Assembly: GCA_002471975.1 (NCBI GenBank)
Contig: DKQZ01000003.1
Coordinates: 1 to 16,478 of the forward strand
DNA from: Dialister sp. UBA7295
GTDB taxonomy: Bacteria > Bacillota > Negativicutes > Veillonellales > Dialisteraceae
Reading direction: 5' to 3'
DNA length: 16,478 nucleotides
The translations under genes were made by a program, and so were the position numbers. A model generated the notes under the pieces. The model was not told the origin of the DNA. It did not search any database and saw nothing but the letters and a program-made list of their open reading frames with translations. Each line of letters begins with the position of its first letter. The stretch's first letter is position 1. Positions 6,206 to 12,865 of this stretch are shown here, in pieces.

Positions 6206-7335
6206 TCATCGATTGTACAATATGATTTTACTGAGTTTTGGAAACCGATCTATCACGAAGCATATAATGACACTGACAGCCAGCATACTGAGCCAGAGTA
6301 TCATGACTTTTACCGGCATAAGCATATGCAGGGGAGCCAGTTTTCTGGAAATAATCATACAGAGTGGGAAGTGTAACAGGTAAATGCCGAAGGAGTTCCT
6401 GCTAAGCCACTCCCATATTTTGGCGAATGGATAATGGTCAACCCTTGAAAAAAGCTCGAATAGGAAAAGCGTGCAAATCACCAGCAAACCATAGTTATAC
6501 CAGACGTTATATCGGATTCCCTTCCAGTGAGCCGCCATTTGAAAAACAGCGGTCAGAAGAAATGAGAAAGCACAGACAATCCCTAAAGCCGAAGTAGAAA
6601 ATCGTTTAAGCATCCCTTTCCTGATACACCAGCCCAGGACGAGATACAAACCATAGATGCCGCCAATGAAGCCCAGATCAAGCCTTGCGCCAAAAGGTAC
6701 GTCTTTTCTTCCCATGATTTGTGCAACCAACGCCAGGACCGGTAAGCCAAAGGCATAAGCAGAAAGCAGCCCCACCGGGAATCGAAGAATTTTGTAATCA
6801 AGCCGATGCAATGCTCTGGCTGCAAAAGGAATGCAGATATACAGCCCGATAATCATGGGCATGTACCACATATGTCCCATCCGTACCTGATGGATGAGCA
6901 GCACGTCCTCAATAAAGCCAAGCTTTTGAAAAGGTGCGAAATGAGCCAGTGGAAGAAATATATCATATATTACGATCCATACTTCCGTTGTGATGAGCAT
7001 GCCCAACCAGTTCTTTTTCCAGAACTTCCTGCAGGCCCTTTCATCGAAATTTCGATCAAGGAGCAAATAGCCGGTGAGGAAAAGAAAAACAGGAACACCG
7101 AGCCTTCCTGCTGTAAATGCAATCACTGCAAAAGTAGATGAAGCCAGGCTCATGCCATTCAGTCTTGCCGGATTCATCACATATAAATTTTCCGCAGCAT
7201 GCACGAGCAAAACCATCAAAATGGCAAAAGCTCTGGCTGTATCAAGCCATCCTATACGCTCTGCTCTGCTCTGCTCTGCTCTGCTCTGCTCTGCTCTGCT
7301 CTGCTCTGCTCTGCTCTGCTCTGCTCTAAAATCAT
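6206..7335 (-). CDS. Membrane acyltransferase-3 protein, phase-variable, out of frame as written
   Basis: Enzymes of this family (OafA/OatA-like) move acyl groups, often acetyl, onto surface sugars or peptidoglycan through a multi-span membrane domain. The start is an ATG at 7333-7335 behind a GGGGGGAG ribosome binding site (7339-7346). After ATG-ATT-TT come 14 copies of AGAGC (minus strand), encoding repeats of Arg-Ala-Glu-Gln-Ser. With 14 copies the frame meets a TAG at 7252-7254 after 27 codons. With 13 or 16 copies it reads on as RIGWLDTARAFAILMVLLVHA, the standard family N-terminus. Arg (7232-7234) and His (7199-7201) form the R-x10-H motif. The 13-copy product would be 374 residues with about ten hydrophobic segments. 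A TTG at 7219 could start a shorter protein, but it would lose that arginine and has no ribosome binding site. The rest of the frame is intact, so this is a switched-off gene and not a decayed one. The substrate is unknown. Confidence 0.87.
7258..7327 (-). repeat. (GCTCT)14 pentanucleotide tract within the acyltransferase gene
   Basis: There are exactly 14 uninterrupted 5-base units (70 bp) on the plus strand, AGAGC units on the coding strand. The tract starts eight bases after the first base of the ATG. No sense frame of the repeat contains a stop, so only copy number decides the frame: copy numbers equal to 1 modulo 3 are open, while 0 and 2 modulo 3 run into TGA or TAG just downstream. CTCTT tracts in neisserial opa genes are a well-known parallel. 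Confidence 0.95.
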
Positions 7336-7401
7336 TGTCTCCCCCCGCCTTATCCTGTCAAGTGTTTTAGGTGAAATTCCCTTATAAATATTTTTATGTT
7401 C

Positions 7402-7430
7402 ATTATAGCAAATGTTGATAGAAAGTTGAA
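7402..7430 (-). promoter_or_regulatory. Promoter of the acyltransferase gene
   Basis: On the minus strand TGCTATAAT (7402-7410) is a perfect extended -10. TTCAAC (7425-7430) is a weak -35 at 17 bp. The start codon is at 7335, so the leader would be about 60 bases. The repeat tract lies inside the coding region and not in the promoter, so switching would be translational. Confidence 0.7.
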
Positions 7431-7469
7431 ATCATCATGCGCACTTGCAGTCAATAGCCGCTTTTTATC

Positions 7470-7498
7470 TTGACAATGAGTCTCCAGGCTGTTACGCT
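7470..7498 (+). promoter_or_regulatory. Candidate promoter of the nucleotidyltransferase gene
   Basis: A perfect TTGACA (7470-7475) is followed after 17 bp by TACGCT, a poor -10; a better TATAAC at 7498 is 22 bp away. The element faces away from the acyltransferase promoter, about 40 bp between the two -35 boxes. Confidence 0.45.
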
Positions 7499-7577
7499 AT
7501 AACGATTTAGCGGAGGTCGGTCGAGGGTGGTTTGGCTGAGGGGTCGGGATTTTCTGATGATCAGGAAGGGAAGTTTT

Positions 7578-8240
7578 ATGATTGAATATGTGAATCCCAG
7601 CGAATATAAGCCCTACCGCTTACAGTGCCATAATCTGCTTGCCGGTCTTCCAGGGAAGATGAAGGAGCAGGGTATTTCCTGTGTTCTTTCCAATACGGGA
7701 AGTATGCGGCAGCATCTGATTACCCGGAGTCTTTCGGAGCCCATGGATTTTGATGTGAATCTGGTCATCACGTATCCGGATATTCTTGTATTGAACCGGA
7801 TGGTGGGCACCAGGGAATTCAAGAGACGGGTCATGGAGGCTCTCCGGGAGCTGATGGGGGAAGTGCCCGGTTTCTCAAGGATGGAGGATTCTACATCTGT
7901 CATCACGGTGTGGGATGAAAAGGAACGGTTCAAGGTGGACCTGGCCATTATTTCCACCAACCGGGCGGGACAGGCTGTCATTCTTCATCACATCCGGAAA
8001 GAGGATCCTGAGCCAGATCAGTATCTCTGGCAGATCATGCCTGACTTTTCCCGGGTGGAAAAGAAGAGTCAATCGATTCCATCTGCTCTAAGGGGATATT
8101 TCCGGGCTCTTTATCTCAGGAAACAGAATGACTATGAGGTCCGCGAAGGCAGGCGCCGTTCTTCTTATGAAATATACAGGGAAACGGTGAATGAGGTTTA
8201 TCAGCTGGCGCTGTCGAAAGGTTTACTCGACTTGAACTGA
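7578..8240 (+). CDS. Stand-alone nucleotidyltransferase-superfamily protein
   Basis: The 220-residue protein has the three signatures of the polymerase-beta-type nucleotidyltransferase fold. These are Gly41-Ser42 in NTGSMRQHL, the metal-binding pair Asp57/Asp59 in MDFDVNLVI, and the third aspartate Asp121 in FKVDLAII. The segment EDSTSVIT at 103-110 and the helical tail (YEIYRETVNEVYQLAL) match, from memory, uncharacterised clostridial proteins whose core reads FDLDYNL. All three acidic residues are present, so it should bind metal and NTP; the acceptor (RNA, protein, small molecule) is unknown. ATG 7578 is preferred because AGGAAGGGAAG (7563-7573) precedes it and the family opens near EYKPYRL. 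ATG 7557 and GTG 7527 are in-frame alternatives. It is divergent from the phase-variable acyltransferase. A toxin, tRNA-modifying or defence role is possible but not shown. Confidence 0.8.
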   Translation: MIEYVNPSEYKPYRLQCHNLLAGLPGKMKEQGISCVLSNTGSMRQHLITRSLSEPMDFDVNLVITYPDILVLNRMVGTREFKRRVMEALRELMGEVPGFSRMEDSTSVITVWDEKERFKVDLAIISTNRAGQAVILHHIRKEDPEPDQYLWQIMPDFSRVEKKSQSIPSALRGYFRALYLRKQNDYEVREGRRRSSYEIYRETVNEVYQLALSKGLLDLN

Positions 8241-8546
8241 AATTCTAACTCAACTTAACTTAGCAACAAAATTCGCTGCCCTGTTTCATGTGAAGTCTGA
8301 AGCTCGGTTTGCGGTGGGCTGGCAACGAGGCCATGCTAAAGTATATCTATCCCGGCCTGGATTTCACGCATCCATCCGGACCGACGCCAAACTCCGCTGC
8401 TGTTTATGAGGACGCCACAGGAATTCCCATTTAAATCGGGGGATTGGAGAATCATTCTGCCATTTCGGATGACAGAGAATCGACCCCGAACCATGACTTC
8501 AGCTCGGTTTCAAATGAATTTTGCTGTGCCCGCTTCATAAGCGGAA

Positions 8547-8590
8547 AGCACTGAGGGAAATCAAAAACTGATTTTTCTCAGTGTTTTTTT
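8547..8590 (+). terminator. Rho-independent terminator
   Basis: CACTGAG (8549-8555) pairs with CTCAGTG (8577-8583); AAATCA pairs with TGATTT inside the stem; seven T follow (8584-8590). It lies 300 bases after the nucleotidyltransferase stop, leaving a long trailer or an unrecognised RNA in between. Confidence 0.8.
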
Positions 8591-8696
8591 ATTGGGGAAA
8601 TATACGGGATCAATTGGCCCCTTCGCTGCAGGGATTTGTCCGTTACGGCTCATTTTCGACTTGTATGACGGAACAACCTCTCAGTCACTTCGTGAC

Positions 8697-8718
8697 AGCT
8701 CTCCAAGCTTGGAGAGCT
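8697..8718. repeat. 22-bp perfect palindrome and a shared flank
   Basis: A gapless palindrome centred on CCAAGCTTGG starts and ends with AGCT. The bases after it (GGGCCCGATAGTATGCTT ... CCTCATA) recur in diverged form after the hairpin at 10862-10889, so palindrome plus flank form a dispersed repeat. Confidence 0.65.
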
Positions 8719-8925
8719 GGGGCCCGATAGTATGCTTTTCGTTTTCCTCATACAGGACTTAAATGGGTAGTGCAGGACAGGCATCCATCATCCCATCCGC
8801 CTTCGGCACCTTCCCCATCTGGGGAAGGCTGACCGCCGGCCTTTTGCCGTGGGAATTTATTCCTGCCCTTTCACCTGCTTCGCAGGAGTTTCCCCGAGGG
8901 GAAGCCTGGCCGTCTGGACTTTGCG

Positions 8926-8970
8926 TCATTTGTCCCAGGATGGATTCGTCAGTGAGTCTCATTTCCTGAA
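8926..8970 (-). repeat. Dispersed ~57-bp repeat, copy 4
   Basis: The minus strand reads ATGAGACTCACTGACGA, then ATCCATCCTGGGACAAATGAC. The layout is the same as the copies near 200, 340 and 640. Confidence 0.5.
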
Positions 8971-8981
8971 ATGTTTCCAAT

Positions 8982-9012
8982 AAAAAAGGCACCCTGATGA
9001 TTTCAAGGTGCC
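8982..9012 (-). terminator. Rho-independent terminator of the SLC13 transporter gene
   Basis: On the minus strand GGCACC (9007-9012) pairs with GGTGCC (8988-8993) and is followed by six U. It begins 22 bases past the stop codon. Confidence 0.88.
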
Positions 9013-9033
9013 CTGTACTGACCACTTTCACTC

Positions 9034-10443
9034 TCACAAATCCCCGAAGAAGGGGATGAATTCCATGCAGGCTGTAGAGACCAGAGTGACGAGGATGACT
9101 GTCATGGCGGAGAGGACTACGCCATACTTGATCTGGGCGGAGGCGGAAAGGCCATAGCCAATCGGTATGGCTCTTGTGGAAATAGGAAGGATGTAGGCGC
9201 AGTTGACGGCTGCGATGGTCCCAAGGACGTAAGGAATCGGATTGAGTCCCAGGGACTGGGCAATCCCTGTCACTACGGGGATGGAAATGGAAGCAGAAGC
9301 GGTATTACTGGAAATTTCCGACATGAAGCAGGCAAAGATGCAGCCCATGGCCATGACGGCGAGACCGGCAGGAAGATTCATGGATGCGATGATTTTTGAT
9401 AATTCTTCAATGGCCCCTGTTTCGATGACCAGTTTCCCCAGGGCGAGGCCCGAGGCGAAGAGGAAAATCATACCCCACATGACGTGGGATTCGGCGTATT
9501 TCCAGGTGAGCATGGGGTCATTGTGCTCATCTTTCAGGAAGAACATGAGCATACCAAGGAGGAGGAATACGTAGGCCGGTTTCATGGCCGGGAGAAGTCC
9601 GGCAAAAAGGGGACGGATGAAGGCGAGGATAGTGGCCAGGACGAAAAGGGTAAGGCCGATTTTTTCCCCTTTCTTCATGGCGCCGAAGCCTCTGTACATT
9701 TCCTGGAAATATTCTTTCGTACCCGGAAGGGTTTTCGTCGGACAGGGCAGGAAGAAGAGGTAAATGAGGTTCATCAGGAAAATCAGTCCCAGGATGGGAA
9801 GGAAACGGATGACCCAGTCCATGTACATGAATTCATGGCCTGTCAGTTTTTCGATGTAGGATACGGCCACCAGGTTCGCAGAGGAGCCGATAGGCGAACC
9901 GAATCCTCCGATGCCGCTCCCCCAGCCGATGGCCAGAAGGATCGGGATAGCCGTCTTGCTCTGGGAAATTTCTCCTTCTCCCACGAAATGAAGCATGGCC
10001 ACGGCAATGGGACAGAAAATCGCGGCGACCACGACATTGGGCAGGAAGATGGAGAGAACTGTGGATGCCAGGAACCAGACAAAAATCTGGTTTTTCATGG
10101 ACGTGCCGATGGAGCAGAGGGCACGGACGGAAATCCGTTTGTCCAGGCCCGTGGTGGTCCAGGTAAGGCAGATCAGGTCAGACCCCAGAAGGAGGACAGC
10201 GATTTCAGAGAAATACTGGCTGATCACATGGGCTGCCGGAATCAGGTTGAAAAGGGAATTCACCACGATGGGGACGAAAGCGGTGACGTAAATCGATACG
10301 GGCCGGAAAATCCACCATACCGCCATCCATATGGCCGTCCCTAAAGCCAGGGCCGCTTTGGTTTCGAAAGTACCGTTCAAAAGCCAGGCGGAAACAACAA
10401 AGGTCAATGGACCCAGAATCGTTTGAAATAACTGTTTGTTCAT
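9034..10443 (-). CDS. SLC13/DASS-family anion (dicarboxylate-type) symporter
   Basis: The product is an inner-membrane secondary transporter of the divalent anion:Na+ symporter family, which imports dicarboxylates, tricarboxylates or sulfate. It has 469 residues with about 11-12 hydrophobic segments, which is usual for the family. The second SNT signature is exact (ISSNTAS, Ser379-Asn380-Thr381), and the conserved GSPIGSSANLVA segment at 182-193 is present. Where the first SNT motif is expected, the protein instead reads FLPNVVVAA (133-141), so the first sodium site may differ. ATG 10443 follows AAAGGAAG at about 10451-10458. It is monocistronic, ends at a clear terminator, and has a LysR-type gene divergent about 1 kb away that may control it (inference). 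The substrate cannot be told by eye. Confidence 0.9.
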   Translation of the reverse strand: MNKQLFQTILGPLTFVVSAWLLNGTFETKAALALGTAIWMAVWWIFRPVSIYVTAFVPIVVNSLFNLIPAAHVISQYFSEIAVLLLGSDLICLTWTTTGLDKRISVRALCSIGTSMKNQIFVWFLASTVLSIFLPNVVVAAIFCPIAVAMLHFVGEGEISQSKTAIPILLAIGWGSGIGGFGSPIGSSANLVAVSYIEKLTGHEFMYMDWVIRFLPILGLIFLMNLIYLFFLPCPTKTLPGTKEYFQEMYRGFGAMKKGEKIGLTLFVLATILAFIRPLFAGLLPAMKPAYVFLLLGMLMFFLKDEHNDPMLTWKYAESHVMWGMIFLFASGLALGKLVIETGAIEELSKIIASMNLPAGLAVMAMGCIFACFMSEISSNTASASISIPVVTGIAQSLGLNPIPYVLGTIAAVNCAYILPISTRAIPIGYGLSASAQIKYGVVLSAMTVILVTLVSTACMEFIPFFGDL

Positions 10444-10497
10444 ATACTCGCTTCCTTTGAAGGATTTTTGGAAATGGGGCGCTAAGTCCCTTATTGT

Positions 10498-10503
10498 ATT
10501 ATA
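10498..10503 (-). promoter_or_regulatory. Candidate -10 box of the SLC13 transporter gene
   Basis: The minus strand reads TATAAT here, 55 bp before the start codon. No good -35 is seen at 17-18 bp. The AT-rich setting and position are the only support. Confidence 0.4.
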
Positions 10504-10600
10504 GTGCTTTGGAAATACGGTTTATAACTGTTAGAATTTGTAGGGGCTACAGGGTTTTTACTGTAGATGGCTTTCTTGAGAAACAGGTAAAATCACTTTT

Positions 10601-10666
10601 GTGTCGGGGGGTATCGGGAGTATCGGGAGTATCGGGGCTGTCGGGAAGGTGGCGCCCTGCGGGCGC
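10601..10666 (+). repeat. Nonamer array plus hairpin element
   Basis: GTATCGGGA, GTATCGGGA, GTATCGGGG, CTGTCGGGA (10611-10646), preceded by GTGTCGGGGG, lead into AGGT and a GCGCCC/GGGCGC hairpin (10652-10657 with 10661-10666), then AAGTTTATATTTTG. Five G-runs spaced 4-6 bases apart fit a G-quadruplex pattern. No plus-strand gene lies upstream, so it does not serve as a terminator of a known gene. Confidence 0.75.
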
Positions 10667-10783
10667 AAGTTTATATTTTGCCTTCGGCCCTCATCTATGC
10701 CAGGTAAAATTTCTTCATCTGTGCAGTTCCCCATTACCCGATGAGGGGGCTCCCCTATCCTCGGGCGCCTCCCCGCTTTCCGA

Positions 10784-10832
10784 AAGAGTCATCCGGCACG
10801 AGAATATTTCATCAATCAGTCCCATTTGTGCC
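10784..10832 (-). repeat. Dispersed ~57-bp repeat, copy 5
   Basis: The minus strand reads GGCACAAATGGGACTGATTG, then ATGAAATATTCTCG and, further on, ATGACTCTTTCGG. It has the same order of blocks as the other four copies. Confidence 0.5.
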
Positions 10833-10861
10833 TTGTACGGTTAAACGCCCTTTCCGGCTGA

Positions 10862-10889
10862 GCCACCTTTCCACCCCGGGAAAGGTGGC
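10862..10889. repeat. Perfect 11-bp hairpin
   Basis: GCCACCTTTCC (10862-10872) pairs with GGAAAGGTGGC (10879-10889). The following CCCGATAGCAAGCTT and CCTCATATAA resemble the flank of the palindrome at 8697-8718. Confidence 0.65.
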
Positions 10890-11136
10890 GCCCGATAGCA
10901 AGCTTACCGATATCCTCATATAAATCGTGTATGGTTAGTGCCGGGGAATTATAAACGCACGGTACTTCCCGGGCATCTCAATCCGGATGCAGCACGGACA
11001 AGGCTTTTCCCATTTCTTTATTCCATATCCTTTATAGCTATGGATCGCCACATTGAAAAGCTGTTAATATTTGTTTATACTACAAGTGAATATCTGTATA
11101 GCTTCATTCATATGCTTATATAAAACTGATTATCTA

Positions 11137-11200
11137 TCGTGATTCGTGGCTCGTGGTTCGTGATTCGTGAAGGTGGCGCCATAAAATTATATAGGCGCCA
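11137..11200 (+). repeat. Heptamer array plus hairpin element
   Basis: Five perfectly phased 7-mers (TCGTGAT, TCGTGGC, TCGTGGT, TCGTGAT, TCGTGAA; 11137-11171) run straight into GGTGGCGCC. That forms a TGGCGCC/GGCGCCA hairpin (11174-11180 with 11194-11200) with an AT-only loop, followed by AATATTGTTTTC. Confidence 0.8.
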
Positions 11201-11289
11201 AATATTGTTTTCAATTTACCATGATAGGGAATGATTTTGGGAATACAGAGATTTTTATTCCCGCCTGAGCGAATTTCCCTTATATACTC

Positions 11290-11341
11290 GTGCCGCATCA
11301 GCGGCACACCTTCACGGACCACGAATCACGAATCACGAAAT
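11290..11341 (-). repeat. Heptamer array plus hairpin element
   Basis: On the minus strand TCGTGAT-type heptamers (11314-11341) lead through GAAGGT into a GTGCCGC/GCGGCAC hairpin with a 4-base loop (11290-11307), then GAGTATATAAGGG. It is inverted relative to the element at 11137-11200. Confidence 0.78.
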
Positions 11342-11425
11342 CTCGACAGGGTCTCTTCCGGGGCGTGTCCAGGTGAGGCTAATCCACGAAAACCGTATCT
11401 GTCTCTGTCCTTATTCCATATAAAA
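11341..11425 (+). repeat. LysR leader segment homologous to the 140-bp tandem repeats
   Basis: Blocks GGGGCGTG, GTGAGGCTAA, CCACGAAAACCGTA and CATATAAA occur in the same order and spacing as at about 14958-15056. The segment ends directly before the AAGGAG site of the LysR gene, so it probably forms that gene's leader. Confidence 0.6.
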
Positions 11426-11435
11426 GGAGCCAATT

Positions 11436-12365
11436 ATGAACTTCCTCTCCATGAAATATTTCCTCGCCCTTTCGGAGGAGAAGAATTTTACGAAGGCTGC
11501 GGAGAAACTGCATATCACCCAGCAGACTTTGTCCGCCCATATTGCGAATCTGGAGCAGGAGGCGGGGACGAAGCTATTCATCCGTTCCACACCGCTCCGC
11601 CTGACGGTGGGAGGGGAAGTCTTCCTCCGGTATGCAAGGATGTTTGCGAGAAATGAGCTGTCTCTCCGCCGGGAGCTGTCCGATGCGTCCGGGGAAAATA
11701 CGGGGACTCTCCGCATCGGTATCGCTTTCACCCGGGGCGGGGTGCTGCTTCCGGAAGTGATCATGGCCTTTCAGGAGAAATATCCGAAGATTTCCATCGA
11801 GCTTCATGAAATGGCCAATGAGCAGATCTGGAGCGCCCTGAAGCGGGACAAGCTGGATATCGCCATGGCAAGGCTCCAGGATGAAATCCCCGGCATCATG
11901 CACGAACCCTGGATGGATGAGGAAATCGTACTCTTCGTGAACCGGCAGCTGGCGGAAAAAGTGCTGGGCAGGGAAAATATAGAGACCTATTTCCACCCCG
12001 GCCGAAAGGAAAAAGCCCTTCCCGAAGCCTTTGCCGATTTTCCTTTCCTCCTCAACAGTGAAGAAGACATTGCGGGCTCCCTGGCAAGGAAACTTTTCCG
12101 GGACGGCGGCATGGAACCCCAGATCGCCGTGGCCTCGGAAAACCTGGCCACCCTGCTCCGGCTCACGGTCTTCGGACAGGGCGCCTATCTCTGTCCCCAG
12201 AATCTGGCGGAGCATATCCTGACGGACGAAGAAAAAAAGCAGCTCCTCATGATGCGCTTCGAAGATGGGAAATATACCATGTCCTTCGGCTATCACAAAC
12301 AGAAAAGGCAGTGGAATATCCTCACCGCATGGATGGAGACGGTGCGGGAAGTCACAAAGAGGTAA
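11436..12365 (+). CDS. LysR-family transcriptional regulator
   Basis: The 309-residue protein has a winged helix-turn-helix DNA-binding domain in its first ~60 residues (MNFLSMKYFLALSEEKNFTK, then AAEKLHITQQTLSAHIANLE and LFIRSTPLRLTVGGEVFL). A linker helix and a periplasmic-binding-protein-like effector domain follow from about residue 92 (LRIGIAFTRGGVLLPEVIMAF). Length and order are standard for LysR-type regulators, which bind as tetramers and respond to a small ligand. ATG 11436 follows AAGGAG at 11424-11429. The nearest candidate target is the divergent SLC13 transporter gene, though about 990 bp separate them, far more than the usual shared LysR operator; the link is inference. The gene ends at an array-hairpin terminator. 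Confidence 0.93.
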   Translation: MNFLSMKYFLALSEEKNFTKAAEKLHITQQTLSAHIANLEQEAGTKLFIRSTPLRLTVGGEVFLRYARMFARNELSLRRELSDASGENTGTLRIGIAFTRGGVLLPEVIMAFQEKYPKISIELHEMANEQIWSALKRDKLDIAMARLQDEIPGIMHEPWMDEEIVLFVNRQLAEKVLGRENIETYFHPGRKEKALPEAFADFPFLLNSEEDIAGSLARKLFRDGGMEPQIAVASENLATLLRLTVFGQGAYLCPQNLAEHILTDEEKKQLLMMRFEDGKYTMSFGYHKQKRQWNILTAWMETVREVTKR

Positions 12366-12390
12366 ATTTGAATTTCCTCATTTGTACCGG

Positions 12391-12451
12391 TCGTGGTCCG
12401 TGACCCGTGGCCCGTGATCCGTGAAGGTGGCGCCCCAGGGGCGCCCTTTTT
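12391..12451 (+). terminator. Heptamer array plus hairpin acting as LysR terminator
   Basis: Five phased 7-mers (TCGTGGT, CCGTGAC, CCGTGGC, CCGTGAT, CCGTGAA; 12391-12425) lead into GGT and a GGCGCCCC/GGGGCGCC hairpin (12429-12445), followed by CTTTTTATATG. The position after the LysR stop and the U-tract make it a good terminator. The array resembles that at 11137-11171. Confidence 0.82.
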
Positions 12452-12487
12452 ATATGATCTGAATATGAACAAATTCATGAATATTTG

Positions 12488-12565
12488 TGTGTAAATGATT
12501 GCAGTTTATATCACATGAAGATCACGCTATTTACACTTGAATTACGCAAAATGCTGTGATATATT
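12488..12565 (+). promoter_or_regulatory. Promoter and candidate operator of the relB-yoeB operon
   Basis: TTGAAT (12537-12542) and TATATT (12560-12565) are spaced 17 bp apart. Two interleaved inverted-repeat pairs surround them: GTGTAAAT/ATTTACAC (12489-12496 with 12529-12536) and TATATCACA/TGTGATATA (12507-12515 with 12555-12563). The last half-site overlaps the -10 box, as expected for autorepression by a RelB-YoeB complex. Confidence 0.6.
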
Positions 12566-12596
12566 GGAATTAAGGAAATCTTCAGGAGGTGTTATT

Positions 12597-12863
12597 ATGA
12601 GTGTTTTACAGGAAAGAAGTAATCTGACGATCAGTGTGGATCGTCCCACAAGAGAAAGTTTTGCCAAACTTTGTGATGGTCTGGGGCTTTCCGTTTCCTC
12701 CTGCGTCATCGCACTGATGCGGCAGGCCGTGAGACAGCAGGGAGTTGCCTTTTCTATGCTTGATGAAAATGGGTTCACTCCATATGAGGCAGCTGAACTC
12801 ATTAGACGCGCTGCTGATGTGCAAAAAGGCCATGTTGAAAGACATGCGCTGATTGAGGACTGA
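12597..12863 (+). CDS. relB: RelB/DinJ-family antitoxin
   Basis: The 88-residue protein neutralises the YoeB-type toxin encoded just downstream and probably represses its own promoter. The N-terminal half (SNLTISVDRPTRESFAKLCD, then GLGLSVSSCVIALMRQAVRQ) is a ribbon-helix-helix fold of RelB/DinJ type. The C-terminal half is charged and probably unfolded until it wraps the toxin. ATG 12597 follows AGGAGG at 12584-12589 and replaces a longer in-frame reading from 12537 that would overlap the promoter. The stop is two bases before the toxin start, consistent with one operon. Confidence 0.9.
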   Translation: MSVLQERSNLTISVDRPTRESFAKLCDGLGLSVSSCVIALMRQAVRQQGVAFSMLDENGFTPYEAAELIRRAADVQKGHVERHALIED

Positions 12864-12865
12864 CT

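Larger units (their letters stand above)
8241..8981. other. Gene-free stretch between convergent nucleotidyltransferase and transporter genes
   Basis: No supported gene is seen. 8268-8310 and 8500-8545 share diverged segments (AGCTCGGTTT, and AATTcGCTGcCC-type blocks), hinting at an old duplication. A long terminator-like hairpin follows at 8547-8590. Beyond it come a GACTTGTA-type motif (8653-8665), a 22-bp perfect palindrome (8697-8718), GC-rich hairpins around 8808-8827 and 8890-8903, and one copy of the ~57-bp dispersed repeat (8926-8970). Confidence 0.65.
10444..11435. other. Gene-free region between divergent transporter and LysR genes
   Basis: No supported gene lies in this ~1 kb. It carries a nonamer array with hairpin (10601-10666), a ~57-bp repeat copy (10784-10832), an 11-bp perfect hairpin (10862-10889) with the flank shared with 8720-8757, two heptamer elements in opposite orientation (11137-11200 and 11290-11341), and a leader segment homologous to the 140-bp tandem repeats of 14854-15178 just before the LysR start. 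Confidence 0.7.

Noticed and set aside
5922..6383. 153-codon plus-strand open frame
   Set aside because: It crosses a terminator and a nested inverted repeat and overlaps the acyltransferase 3' end; no ribosome binding site.
7074..7387. Plus-strand frames reading Ser-Ala-Leu-Leu-Cys repeats
   Set aside because: They are created by the pentanucleotide tract in the opposite orientation; no start signal.
8241..8546. A possible structured housekeeping RNA (tmRNA, RNase P, SRP) before the terminator
   Set aside because: None of the conserved motifs I know for these RNAs is visible; the stretch shows only a diverged internal duplication.
9484..10344. Plus-strand open frame of 286 codons
   Set aside because: It is antisense to the SLC13 transporter, very rich in Gly/Glu/Asp/His as such shadows are.
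10938..11123. 61-codon plus-strand open frame
   Set aside because: It has no ribosome binding site, no recognisable features and lies in repeat-bearing DNA.
11574..12296. Minus-strand open frame of 240 codons
   Set aside because: It is antisense to the LysR regulator gene.
11137..12425. Possible CRISPR arrays from regularly spaced repeats
   Set aside because: The units are 7 bp with no spacers and no cas genes are present.
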